The notes under the pieces were generated by a model. That model made no database searches, was not told the DNA's origin, and was given only the letters and a program-made list of their open reading frames with translations. Below are positions 1-6,430 of a stretch of DNA of 17,037 bases, in pieces. Position numbers and translations under genes: made by a program. Every line of letters begins with the position of its first letter. Positions within the stretch are counted from its first letter, which is position 1. This DNA comes from an uncultured Oceanobacillus sp. (GTDB lineage Bacteria > Bacillota > Bacilli > Bacillales > Amphibacillaceae). Location: the NCBI GenBank assembly GCA_938004015.1, contig CALKWU010000124.1, positions 1-17,037 on the forward strand, read 5' to 3'.

Positions 1-1
1 A

Positions 2-31
2 AAATTAAAGGAAAAAGAAGCATTGAAATGA
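2..31 (+). CDS. 3' end of an unidentified upstream gene (partial)
   Basis: Reading from base 2, the frame gives K-L-K-E-K-E-A-L-K followed by a TGA stop at 29-31. The stop sits directly before a strong hairpin terminator (33-79), which is what the end of a real gene looks like. Ten codons are too few to identify the protein. By synteny with other Bacillaceae it could be uvrA, but that is a guess. A competing open frame (1-123) runs straight through the hairpin and is less likely to be coding. Confidence 0.4.
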   Translation, partial: KLKEKEALK

Positions 32-32
32 C

Positions 33-79
33 AAACATCCCAAACGCTGAAAACACCGGCGTTTGGGATGTTTATTTAG
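33..79 (+). terminator. Intrinsic terminator of the upstream gene
   Basis: A perfect 15 bp inverted repeat (33-47 with 59-73) flanks an 11-base loop and is followed by the T-rich TTTATTT. It begins two bases after the stop codon at 29-31. The U-tract is interrupted by one A, but the stem is strong. Confidence 0.8.
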
Positions 80-446
80 TAGATGACTTCGGTGTCATGG
101 ATCTAGGTCGGCTACGACTTTAGCGTGAAAGGTTTTTCCGGATGTATCCGTATCTTGGGTGGGAGGGGGATGAAGGAATTCGAGCTCAGCTTTTAAAATA
201 AATATGTAAGATGATGGTTTTATATGGATGGTTCCTTTATTCATCGGGTTAGTGATTTTATTCATCCTTTTACCATTGGAAAGTTATGCGATACCACTCT
301 TCTGTCAATCATCGTTCCAACGGTGGGATAAACGAAAAAACAAAAAGTGACTATGGTTGTTTATGGACATTTTTTCAAGGGAAGTTACTTAATCAAACTC
401 CGAAACCGCTCTATATTGAAAAGTCCCGCTTTACTCGTTCAAATTT
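80..446. other. Gene-poor intergenic stretch
   Basis: This stretch of about 370 bases lies between the first terminator and the yojF promoter. It has no convincing gene. Small hairpins are visible at 80-105 (TAGAT/ATCTA outer, GAC/GTC inner) and at CGGAT-GT-ATCCG near 140-151. A doubtful 40-codon ORF at 228-350 is listed separately. The rest shows no tRNA, repeat array or recognisable riboswitch. Confidence 0.6.
228..350 (+). CDS. Possible 40-residue membrane microprotein (doubtful)
   Basis: An ATG at 228 opens a 40-codon frame ending in TGA at 348-350. Residues 2-25 are strongly hydrophobic (VPLFIGLVILFILLPL and on), and the last ten are basic (RWDKRKNKK), as in a single-pass membrane peptide or a signal-like remnant. 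No good ribosome binding site precedes the ATG, and the frame is open upstream only to base 210. I recognise no family. It could equally be a chance frame in A/T-rich DNA or the decayed end of a former gene. Confidence 0.2.
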   Translation: MVPLFIGLVILFILLPLESYAIPLFCQSSFQRWDKRKNKK

Positions 447-475
447 TTGACGGAAACGGTTTTATTCTGTACATT
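447..475 (+). promoter_or_regulatory. Probable sigma-A promoter of yojF-bshB2
   Basis: TTGACG (447-452), 17 bases, then TACATT (470-475). This matches 5 of 6 bases of the -35 consensus and 4 of 6 of the -10. It lies 32 bases before the yojF start. The -10 overlaps the interrupted palindrome at 468-486. Confidence 0.5.
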
Positions 476-486
476 TAAATTGTACA
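468..486. promoter_or_regulatory. Interrupted palindrome over the yojF promoter, candidate operator
   Basis: Two self-complementary TGTACA hexamers are separated by seven bases (TTTAAAT), giving a 19 bp near-symmetrical site. It overlaps the -10 element and likely start point of yojF-bshB2, where a repressor would block initiation. The cognate regulator cannot be named from the sequence. Confidence 0.45.
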
Positions 487-507
487 TCATAAAGGGGATG
501 AAAAGCG

Positions 508-864
508 ATGAAACCAATCGATATAGCTGACGTTCAAGCTTATTTGGATACATTCGAAAACAAACCTGTTTACATCCACTTGGAAACGACAAACGGCGCA
601 TACGCGCACCATGTGGATGAAAAAGCTGTCAATGCGGGTGCTTTCATCCGCAATGCGAAAGTCGTGTTTACAAGAGGCAAAATCACCGGAGACAACGGTA
701 CTTTTCGTGTTGGTTTGAAGTTGGATTCCGGTTGGATCTATACAGAAGGATTGACCGATTGGACGGTGACGGATGCCGGCGAACTTTTGTTGGCCGGCCA
801 TGATCAGGAAGGACGATTGTTCGTCGCATTGCAAATCAGTGAACGCCCATTTCGGTACGAATAA
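508..864 (+). CDS. yojF: YojF family protein (DUF1806)
   Basis: This 118-residue soluble protein resembles B. subtilis YojF, a DUF1806 protein whose gene is paired with the bacillithiol deacetylase bshB2 (yojG). The biochemical role of YojF is not established; the conserved pairing suggests it assists bacillithiol biosynthesis. The ATG at 508 has a good ribosome binding site (AAAGGGGA, about 491-498). The gene ends 30 bases before bshB2 with no terminator between them, so the two are very likely one transcript. There is no signal peptide or membrane segment. The family call rests on recognised sequence (the C-terminal LLLAGHDQEGRLFVALQISE region) plus context. Confidence 0.88.
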   Translation: MKPIDIADVQAYLDTFENKPVYIHLETTNGAYAHHVDEKAVNAGAFIRNAKVVFTRGKITGDNGTFRVGLKLDSGWIYTEGLTDWTVTDAGELLLAGHDQEGRLFVALQISERPFRYE

Positions 865-894
865 TATTCTATGACTGGAGATAGGTGATTATCG

Positions 895-1566
895 ATGGAA
901 AAACATGTAGTCGTCATTTATCCACATCCGGATGATGAATCCTTTGGTGCAGCAGGAAGCATCGTCCAATTCCGGAAACAAGGAATCCCGGTCACATATC
1001 TCTGCGGCACATTGGGAGAGATGGGGAGGAATATGGGGAATCCTCCAAAAGCAAACCGTGAATCGTTGGCGGAAATCCGGAAAGAAGAGTTGCTGGCCGC
1101 GTGCAATGTTTTGGACATCGAAGTGGAAATGCTGGGATATTGGGACAAGATGATCGAGTTCGAAGACTTGACGGAGGTGGCTCTCCATATTAAAGGATAC
1201 CTCGACAACATCGAACCGTCACTTGTCATCACCCATTACCCGGGTCATGCCGTCCATCCGGATCATAACGCCCTTGGAAAAGCGGCCATCGAAGCAGTCC
1301 GTATGATGGATGAAGGTGAAAGACCTGTCGTCTGGGCGCAAGCGATTACCCGGGATTATCGAGAAACTTTAGGGGAACCCGACGTCATCAATGATGTCAG
1401 CGATGAAATCGACACGAAAATGAAGGCGATTTTCTCCCATACGACACAAGCGAAAGGTGTCCTGTCGCAATTTACCCAAGGAGGTCTTTCCGAAGAAACG
1501 ATTCAAACAGAAATCAAAAAGCGGTTCTCCACTGAAGAATTTTATATCTGGGATTTCCACATGTGA
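895..1566 (+). CDS. bshB2: Bacillithiol biosynthesis deacetylase BshB2
   Basis: This is a LmbE/PIG-L family zinc hydrolase. It removes the acetyl group from GlcNAc-malate to give GlcN-malate, the second step of bacillithiol synthesis in the cytoplasm. The 223-residue length is typical. The N-terminal metal-binding motif HPDDE is at residues 11-15 (His11 and Asp14 as expected zinc ligands), and a second HPDH motif is at 121-124. The TLGEMGRNMGNPP stretch (39-51) is also characteristic. BshB1, BshB2 and mycothiol MshB share this fold; pairing with yojF favours BshB2. The start at 895 follows AGGTG (about 883-887). Confidence 0.93.
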   Translation: MEKHVVVIYPHPDDESFGAAGSIVQFRKQGIPVTYLCGTLGEMGRNMGNPPKANRESLAEIRKEELLAACNVLDIEVEMLGYWDKMIEFEDLTEVALHIKGYLDNIEPSLVITHYPGHAVHPDHNALGKAAIEAVRMMDEGERPVVWAQAITRDYRETLGEPDVINDVSDEIDTKMKAIFSHTTQAKGVLSQFTQGGLSEETIQTEIKKRFSTEEFYIWDFHM

Positions 1567-1578
1567 TTCCAATTTTTA

Positions 1579-1605
1579 TGAAACTTTTTTGCCTTGGTAT
1601 CCGTA
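1579..1605 (+). promoter_or_regulatory. ECF sigma-W-type promoter of the pspC-yvlD pair
   Basis: TGAAAC (1579-1584) is followed by a T-run, 17 bases in all, then CGTA (1602-1605). This matches the sigma-W consensus TGAAAC-N16-CGTA including the T-rich stretch after the -35; the spacer is one base longer than the commonest value. B. subtilis yvlABCD belongs to the sigma-W regulon, which supports the reading. Confidence 0.7.
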
Positions 1606-1643
1606 GAACAATTAGACAACCGTAAAGAGCAGGAGGTAATCCG

Positions 1644-1838
1644 ATGAAAAAATTATACCGATCATCAACGAACCGTTATGTTGCAGGAGTTTTCGGCGGC
1701 CTTTCCGAATACTTGAATATCGACGCAACCGTATTGCGCGTCATTTTCGCAATTTGTCTCATCCCAAGTTTCTTTACCTTTGCATTGATTTACCTTGTTT
1801 GCGTCATTTTAATACCGAGTGATATGGAGATTTACTGA
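1644..1838 (+). CDS. yvlC: PspC domain membrane protein
   Basis: This 64-residue protein consists of essentially one PspC domain. It has a basic N-terminus (KKLYRSSTNRYVAGVFGGLSEYL), then a hydrophobic segment at about residues 36-59 ending in the typical VILIPSDMEIY tail. PspC-domain proteins act in envelope-stress responses at the membrane. In B. subtilis, YvlC is co-expressed with YvlD under sigma-W. AGGAGGT sits just upstream of the ATG. The stop overlaps the yvlD start by one base (TGATG), so the two are translationally coupled. The yvlA and yvlB homologues found upstream in B. subtilis are absent here. Confidence 0.88.
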   Translation: MKKLYRSSTNRYVAGVFGGLSEYLNIDATVLRVIFAICLIPSFFTFALIYLVCVILIPSDMEIY

Positions 1839-2185
1839 TGAAACGGTTTTTGATCACATTAGCACTGAACACGGTGGCATTGTTGATCGTCAATGAAATA
1901 TTTTCGTCTTTCCATATCGATGGGTTGGGCACGGCTATTTTGGCGAGCGTTATTTTAGCGATACTGAATGTGCTCTTGAAGCCCATCCTCATCATTTTGA
2001 CTTTGCCGATTACGCTTTTGACATTTGGGCTTTTTCTTCTTGTCATCAATGCGATCACCTTGATGGTGACTCAAGCGTTGATGGGGTCGTCTTTTGTCAT
2101 CGATGGTTTCGGTACGGCCTTTGTCGCATCGATTTTCATATCGATCATCACCTTGGTGCTTGGTAAATTGATAAAAAATGAATAG
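1838..2185 (+). CDS. yvlD: Phage-holin-family membrane protein, YvlD-like
   Basis: This 115-residue integral membrane protein has about four hydrophobic segments (roughly residues 4-22, 30-45, 48-75 and 88-110) and a short basic tail. It matches the YvlD/DUF360 family, named holin-like although no lytic role has been shown. Its molecular function is unknown; the sigma-W-type promoter and pairing with a PspC protein suggest membrane-stress protection. It starts within the yvlC stop codon (TGATG). A terminator follows 12 bases after its stop. Confidence 0.88.
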   Translation: MKRFLITLALNTVALLIVNEIFSSFHIDGLGTAILASVILAILNVLLKPILIILTLPITLLTFGLFLLVINAITLMVTQALMGSSFVIDGFGTAFVASIFISIITLVLGKLIKNE

Positions 2186-2196
2186 TTTCATTTTTC

Positions 2197-2226
2197 AAAT
2201 CGCAGGCATATGTCTGCGATTTTTTT
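2197..2226 (+). terminator. Intrinsic terminator after yvlD
   Basis: A 9 bp stem (2197-2205 with 2214-2222) closes an 8-base loop and runs into T6. It ends the pspC-yvlD transcript before the hprK operon. Confidence 0.88.
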
Positions 2227-2306
2227 GGAATTGAATCATTCTCGTTTTCTGCCATTATATGCTAAAATAAAGTGGGCTTATATATACACGGAAGGGAAAT
2301 ATAAAG

Positions 2307-2312
2307 TATAAT
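2307..2312 (+). promoter_or_regulatory. Possible -10 element for hprK
   Basis: A perfect TATAAT lies 46 bases before the hprK start, but no recognisable -35 sits at 16-18 bases upstream. Another possible -10 (TAAAAT) is at 2263-2268. After the terminator at 2197-2226 some promoter for the hprK operon must lie in this spacer. Confidence 0.35.
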
Positions 2313-2358
2313 AGCGGGTAGTCGAGTTTAACGATTCGCAAATGGAGGGAGACAACTA

Positions 2359-3294
2359 ATGACGAGGGTTCGTACAAAGGATCTGCTGGAAAGTTTCGAT
2401 CTGACACTAGTAGCCGGAGCACAAGGAATCAATCGGGAAATATTGACGAGCGATATATCCCGTCCCGGAATTGAAATGACGGGATATTTCAATTTCTATC
2501 CGAAAGAACGGCTGCAGTTGATCGGACGGACGGAAATGGCGTATTTTTTGGATTTGTCCGAGGAAGAACAATATGATCGCATGAGACGTCTTTGTACAGA
2601 TATCACTCCAGGAATCGTTGTCACACGTGGAATGGATATTCCGGACATTTTCAAAGAAGTCGCCAATGAAACAGGCGTGCCGATTTTAAGTTCACCACGG
2701 AAAACGACACGTGTGCTCAGTCGGTTGACGAATTATTTGGAAGGAAAATTCGCACCACGGACTTCTGTCCATGGAGTTCTCGTGGAAATTTACGGAATCG
2801 GCGTACTGATCACCGGTCAAAGTGGCGTCGGAAAGAGTGAGACGGCTTTGGAGTTGGTGAAGCGCGGACATCGTCTCGTAGCGGATGACAATGTGGAAAT
2901 CCAACAGGAAGATTACGATACCCTTGTCGGGAGTTCGCCGAAAATCCTGGAGAATATGCTGGAAATACGCGGTTTAGGAATTATTGATGTCATGACATTG
3001 TTTGGTGCCGGTGCAGTAAGGACGAAGAAACGCATTTCGGTAGTAATCCACTTGGAAAATTGGGATGAATCTAAACAGTACGATCGGCTGGGGATTGATG
3101 AAGATACCGTACAAATCATGGATGTCAAGTTGCCGAAAGCAACGATTCCAGTCCGCCCGGGGAGGAACTTGGCTGTCATCATCGAAGTTGCAGCCATGAA
3201 TTTCCGGTTGAAATTGATGGGGATCAATACAGCGGAACAATTTTCCAACCGTTTGACGGATATAATCAATAATGAAAAAACCATGTTAGAATAG
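2359..3294 (+). CDS. hprK: HPr kinase/phosphorylase
   Basis: This bifunctional enzyme phosphorylates HPr and Crh on Ser46 using ATP or PPi and removes the phosphate by phosphorolysis, releasing PPi. It is the sensor for carbon catabolite repression. The protein is 311 residues, the normal length. The Walker A motif GQSGVGKS is at residues 153-160. The HprK/P signature follows (LEIRGLGIIDVMTLFGAGAV, about 204-223). The N-terminal half (1-130) is the usual non-catalytic domain. The ribosome binding site is GGAGGGA, about ten bases before the ATG. It is the first gene of hprK-lgt-yvoD-ppaX-yvoF. Its substrate Crh is encoded about 9 kb downstream in this window. Confidence 0.97.
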   Translation: MTRVRTKDLLESFDLTLVAGAQGINREILTSDISRPGIEMTGYFNFYPKERLQLIGRTEMAYFLDLSEEEQYDRMRRLCTDITPGIVVTRGMDIPDIFKEVANETGVPILSSPRKTTRVLSRLTNYLEGKFAPRTSVHGVLVEIYGIGVLITGQSGVGKSETALELVKRGHRLVADDNVEIQQEDYDTLVGSSPKILENMLEIRGLGIIDVMTLFGAGAVRTKKRISVVIHLENWDESKQYDRLGIDEDTVQIMDVKLPKATIPVRPGRNLAVIIEVAAMNFRLKLMGINTAEQFSNRLTDIINNEKTMLE

Positions 3295-3304
3295 GGGTGT
3301 CGTT

Positions 3305-4159
3305 TTGGTTTATTCGGTACAGCCTTTGGATCCGGTGTTGCTCGAGCTCGGACCGATCACGATTTATTGGTATGGTGTGATCATCGCCACCGGAGCATTA
3401 TTGGGGATTTATTTAGGGATGAAAGAAGCGGAACGGGTCGGTTGGAATAAAGAAATCATCATCGATTTCGTTTTTTACGCAATCATTTTCGCTATCTTGT
3501 CAGCACGGATATATTACGTCGTATTCGAATGGGAACGTTATGCCGATGGCCCGTTTTGGAAAGTCTTCGCCATTTGGGAAGGCGGGATCGCCATCCATGG
3601 AGCCATTCTTGGCGGTGTACTCACGGCTATCGTTTTTGCGAAAGTGAGGAACATCGATTTTTGGAAGCTCGTTGATATTGCGGCACCGAGTTTGATACTC
3701 GGGCAAGCGATAGGTCGCTGGGGAAACTTCATGAACCAAGAAGCCCACGGGGGTCCGGTATCAGAACAAGCATATGAAAATTTTCTACAGTACTTACCGG
3801 ATTTCATCATGAACCAGATGACGATTGATGGAATCATGTATCATCCGACTTTCCTCTATGAGTCGGTTTGGAATGTGGTCGTGTTCGTATTCCTCATTTT
3901 GCTTAGGAAATACAATCCGATACGTGGTGAAATTTTCTTGAATTATCTCATCCTTTATTCAGTCGGGCGCTTTTTCATTGAAGGGATGCGGACCGACAGC
4001 CTTTATATCATCGAAGGGTTACGGACAGCTCAAGTCGTGTCTGTGACACTCATTCTCATTGGAATCATCTTGATCATTTATCGCAGAAAAGCAGGGTCAT
4101 TGAGATATTTGGAAGAGCCGGAAAAGAAGCGTAAAAAAAAGAAAAAGAAGAAACGTTGA
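3305..4159 (+). CDS. lgt: Prolipoprotein diacylglyceryl transferase
   Basis: Lgt transfers diacylglycerol from phosphatidylglycerol to the lipobox cysteine of prolipoproteins in the cytoplasmic membrane. The 284-residue protein has about seven hydrophobic segments and the Lgt signature GRWGNFMNQEAHGG at residues 137-150, with the essential Arg at 138. The N-terminal LDPVLLELGPITIYWYG block fits the family and supports the TTG start at 3305, preceded by AGGGGTG (3293-3299). It begins ten bases after the hprK stop. The C-terminus is an unusual lysine/arginine tail (KKRKKKKKKKR) encoded partly by a run of eight A. Confidence 0.96.
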   Translation: MVYSVQPLDPVLLELGPITIYWYGVIIATGALLGIYLGMKEAERVGWNKEIIIDFVFYAIIFAILSARIYYVVFEWERYADGPFWKVFAIWEGGIAIHGAILGGVLTAIVFAKVRNIDFWKLVDIAAPSLILGQAIGRWGNFMNQEAHGGPVSEQAYENFLQYLPDFIMNQMTIDGIMYHPTFLYESVWNVVVFVFLILLRKYNPIRGEIFLNYLILYSVGRFFIEGMRTDSLYIIEGLRTAQVVSVTLILIGIILIIYRRKAGSLRYLEEPEKKRKKKKKKKR

Positions 4160-4179
4160 ATAGTTTTGGGGGGAATGGA

Positions 4180-5133
4180 ATGCAGGGGATACTAAAACGG
4201 GGTTTCCGTCAGGGTATAGATACCACTTGGACCTTAGGGAAAATCATTTTTCCTGTCACGTTGATTGTGACGATCCTTCAATTCACACCTGTTTTGCCTT
4301 GGCTCATTTCGTTGATAGAACCGTTGATGCATGTGATCGGCTTGCCGGGGGAAGCGGCGATTCCCCTTGTTTTGGGAAAAACGTTGAATTTGTATGCGGG
4401 AATTGGAGCAATCCTTTCTTTTGACTTTACGGTGAAGGAAGTTTTCATTTTAGCGGTCATGTTATCGTTTTCGCACAACTTGTTCGTTGAATCTGCCGTC
4501 GCTTCCCGGGTCGGGGTCAACTGGTTTTTGATCGTTGGTATCCGGCTCGGCTTGGCATTCATCAGTGCGTTTATCATCAATCTCGTGTGGCAAGGCGGCA
4601 GTCAACTTGCGAGTTACGGACTTGCGGCAACGGAAACGACGGAACCAGAGGGTATTTTTGGAATAGCTTTCCATGCGATGCAGACCGCGACGGTCGCCAT
4701 CGTGCAAATGGCTCTCATCGTCATTCCTTTGATGATGGCTATACAATTCATGCGGGAAAAAGGTTGGCTCGACGTTTTCTCAAACTGGCTCGCACCATTT
4801 TTGAAAGTGTTGGGAATGAGCCGAAACACCTCGATGACGATGTCTTGCGGCTTGATTATTGGGCTTGCCTTTGGAGCCGGTTTGATGATCCAGGCGAAGG
4901 AGGAAGACGGCATATCGAACAAAGACATGCATCTCGCCTTGATTTTTCTCGTTTCTTGCCATGCGGTCTTTGAAGATACGTTGATTTTTGTCCCACTTGG
5001 CATTCCGGTGTGGCCATTGCTCGTCATCCGCTTAGTTACGGCAATCATCCTCACGATGCTCATTTCATTCGTATGGAAACAATTGGAATACAGAAAGGAA
5101 CGAAAACATGCACACTCGTACAATACTTTTTGA
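4180..5133 (+). CDS. yvoD: Nucleoside-recognition (Gate) domain membrane protein, YvoD
   Basis: This 317-residue polytopic membrane protein carries two Gate-type regions. It closely resembles B. subtilis YvoD, which is of unknown function and related to nucleoside transporters and spore maturation proteins SpmA/SpmB. Shared blocks include TTWTLGKIIFPVTL near the N-terminus and SMTMSCGLIIGLAFGAG in the second half. I chose ATG 4180 because GGGGGG (4168-4173) gives good spacing and the N-terminus then aligns with YvoD. A TTG at 4156, overlapping the lgt stop, would add eight residues but lacks a ribosome binding site. The 3' end overlaps ppaX by 26 bases. Confidence 0.88.
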   Translation: MQGILKRGFRQGIDTTWTLGKIIFPVTLIVTILQFTPVLPWLISLIEPLMHVIGLPGEAAIPLVLGKTLNLYAGIGAILSFDFTVKEVFILAVMLSFSHNLFVESAVASRVGVNWFLIVGIRLGLAFISAFIINLVWQGGSQLASYGLAATETTEPEGIFGIAFHAMQTATVAIVQMALIVIPLMMAIQFMREKGWLDVFSNWLAPFLKVLGMSRNTSMTMSCGLIIGLAFGAGLMIQAKEEDGISNKDMHLALIFLVSCHAVFEDTLIFVPLGIPVWPLLVIRLVTAIILTMLISFVWKQLEYRKERKHAHSYNTF

Positions 5134-5743
5134 TTTGGACGGAACGTTGATCAATACGAACGAATTGATCATCGCTTCCTTCAAACATACTTTTGAAAAA
5201 TTCAATTTATCGTTTTCCGATGAGGAAATCATTGAATTCAACGGGCCGCCACTATGGGAAACATTCGAAAAAATCGATCCGGAACGGGCGGAAGAAATGG
5301 TGGCGACGTACCGAGCCCATAATTATGAAATGCATGATCATTACGTGACGGCGTTTCCGAAAGTGAAGGAAACGTTGGAGACGTTGCAAAAGAAAAATAT
5401 AAAAATGGGTGTCGTCACGACGAAAATGGCACCCGGAGTACAAATGGGTCTAGATAAAACAGGAATCGGCGACTTTTTTGATGTCGTCATCACGTTGGAT
5501 GATGTCGTCCATCCGAAGCCGCATCCGGAACCTGTCCTGAAAGCGATGGAAAAATTGGATGCGGAAAGTTCTTCAACGATTATGGTCGGGGACAATCACC
5601 ATGATATTGAAGCCGGTCATAATGCCGGGGTACGGACCGCCGGTGTCAGTTGGTCGCAAAAAGGAAAGGAACGTTTAATGATGCATAAACCGACATATAT
5701 GTTGGACTGCATGACGGATTTACTCGAAATTGTAGGTGATTGA
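5108..5743 (+). CDS. ppaX: Pyrophosphatase PpaX (HAD family)
   Basis: PpaX hydrolyses inorganic pyrophosphate. In B. subtilis it clears the PPi made when HprK/P dephosphorylates P-Ser-HPr, which fits its place in the hprK operon. The 211-residue protein has the HAD motif I DLDGT with Asp9 and Asp11, then VVTTK (motif II), the Lys region VHPKPHPEP (motif III) and GDNHHDIEAG (motif IV). Length is normal (B. subtilis 216). ATG 5108 follows AAAGGA (about 5094-5099) and lies inside the end of yvoD. The general HAD family also contains phosphoglycolate phosphatases; NTNELI after motif I and synteny favour PpaX. Confidence 0.94.
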   Translation: MHTRTILFDLDGTLINTNELIIASFKHTFEKFNLSFSDEEIIEFNGPPLWETFEKIDPERAEEMVATYRAHNYEMHDHYVTAFPKVKETLETLQKKNIKMGVVTTKMAPGVQMGLDKTGIGDFFDVVITLDDVVHPKPHPEPVLKAMEKLDAESSSTIMVGDNHHDIEAGHNAGVRTAGVSWSQKGKERLMMHKPTYMLDCMTDLLEIVGD

Positions 5744-5745
5744 CC

Positions 5746-6252
5746 GTGCGGAAAACGAAACGGTACCCGGTGAAACATTCGAATTCCCTTTGGCAAATTT
5801 ATAAAACAGTACCTTTTTTCAAAGTCGTGAAAAATTTCGTCGTCATCCAGTTGGCCCGTTACACGCCATTCCTTTCCGTGAAGAATTGGATGTATCGGAC
5901 TTTTCTCCGGATGGAAGTCGGGGAAAAGACGGCGTTCGCTTTGATGGTCATGCCGGACATCATGTTTCCGGAAAAAATAAAAGTCGGCTCCAACAGCATC
6001 ATCGGCTATAATACGACGATTCTCGCCCATGAATATTTGATTGAAGAATACCGGCTCGGGGAAGTCGTGATCGGGGATGAAGTGATGATCGGAGCCAATT
6101 CGACGATTTTGCCCGGAGTCACGATTGGCGACGGAGCGACCGTATCTGCAGGAACCCTCGTCCATAAAGATGTCCCCGCCGGTTCTTTTGTCGGCGGGAA
6201 TCCGATGCGGATCATTTACACAAAAGAAGAAATGGAAGCACGGAAGAAATGA
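5746..6252 (+). CDS. yvoF: Left-handed beta-helix acyltransferase, YvoF-like
   Basis: This 168-residue protein belongs to the hexapeptide-repeat acyltransferase family (LbetaH). Isoleucine-rich hexapeptide repeats run from about residue 75 to 148 (IKVGSNSIIGYNTTI, then VVIGDEVMIGANSTI, LPGVTIGDGATVSAG). It ends with the VGGNPMRIIY block common to these enzymes. The acceptor substrate is unknown. The sequence is very close to B. subtilis YvoF. GTG 5746 is preferred over TTG 5740 because AGGTG (5733-5737) is eight bases upstream and the N-terminus (MRKTKRYPV) then matches YvoF. It is the last gene of the hprK operon, two bases after the ppaX stop. Confidence 0.9.
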   Translation: MRKTKRYPVKHSNSLWQIYKTVPFFKVVKNFVVIQLARYTPFLSVKNWMYRTFLRMEVGEKTAFALMVMPDIMFPEKIKVGSNSIIGYNTTILAHEYLIEEYRLGEVVIGDEVMIGANSTILPGVTIGDGATVSAGTLVHKDVPAGSFVGGNPMRIIYTKEEMEARKK

Positions 6253-6259
6253 AAACCGG

Positions 6260-6292
6260 TGGGTCAAAACGGGACTGTCCCGTTTTGACCCA
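6260..6292. repeat. Long palindrome after yvoF, REP-like or factor-independent hairpin
   Basis: A 14 bp perfect inverted repeat (6261-6274 with 6278-6291) has a three-base loop CTG; outer bases 6260 and 6292 also pair. The arms read GGGTCAAAACGGGA and its complement. No T-run follows, so it is not a standard terminator, though it could protect or end the hprK operon mRNA. The form resembles the dispersed palindromes seen in some Bacillales genomes. Only one copy occurs in this window. Confidence 0.7.
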
Positions 6293-6390
6293 ATCAGTAT
6301 AAATCCATCTTGTTTTGTTGACATTATAGGCAATAAGTAAATGGGTTCTCCTACTTCCTCAAAAAACAATCGCTCAAGCTCTATAGTATA

Positions 6391-6399
6391 TGTTATACT
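6391..6399 (+). promoter_or_regulatory. Extended -10 promoter for the TPR gene
   Basis: TGT-TATACT (TG at 6391-6392, hexamer 6394-6399) is an extended -10 lying 31 bases before the TPR gene start. The -35 region is poor, as is common with extended -10 promoters. A perfect TTGACA at 6318-6323 has no -10 at proper spacing. Confidence 0.5.
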
Positions 6400-6430
6400 G
6401 GAGCCGTATTTTATTAGAAGGAGCAATACG

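Noticed and set aside
1..123. Open frame of 40 codons from the left edge
   Set aside because: It reads through both arms of a strong terminator hairpin; the neighbouring frame stops just before the hairpin and is the better gene end.
176..187. GAATTCGAGCTC, identical to 12 bases of a common cloning polylinker
   Set aside because: The match stops after 12 bases and the flanks do not resemble vector; two adjacent palindromic hexamers can occur by chance.
4614..5123. 169-codon minus-strand frame opposite yvoD
   Set aside because: A shadow of the coding frame, with no ribosome binding site or known family.
6318..6323. Perfect TTGACA upstream of the TPR gene
   Set aside because: No -10 lies 15-19 bases downstream; the extended -10 at 6391-6399 is a better promoter.
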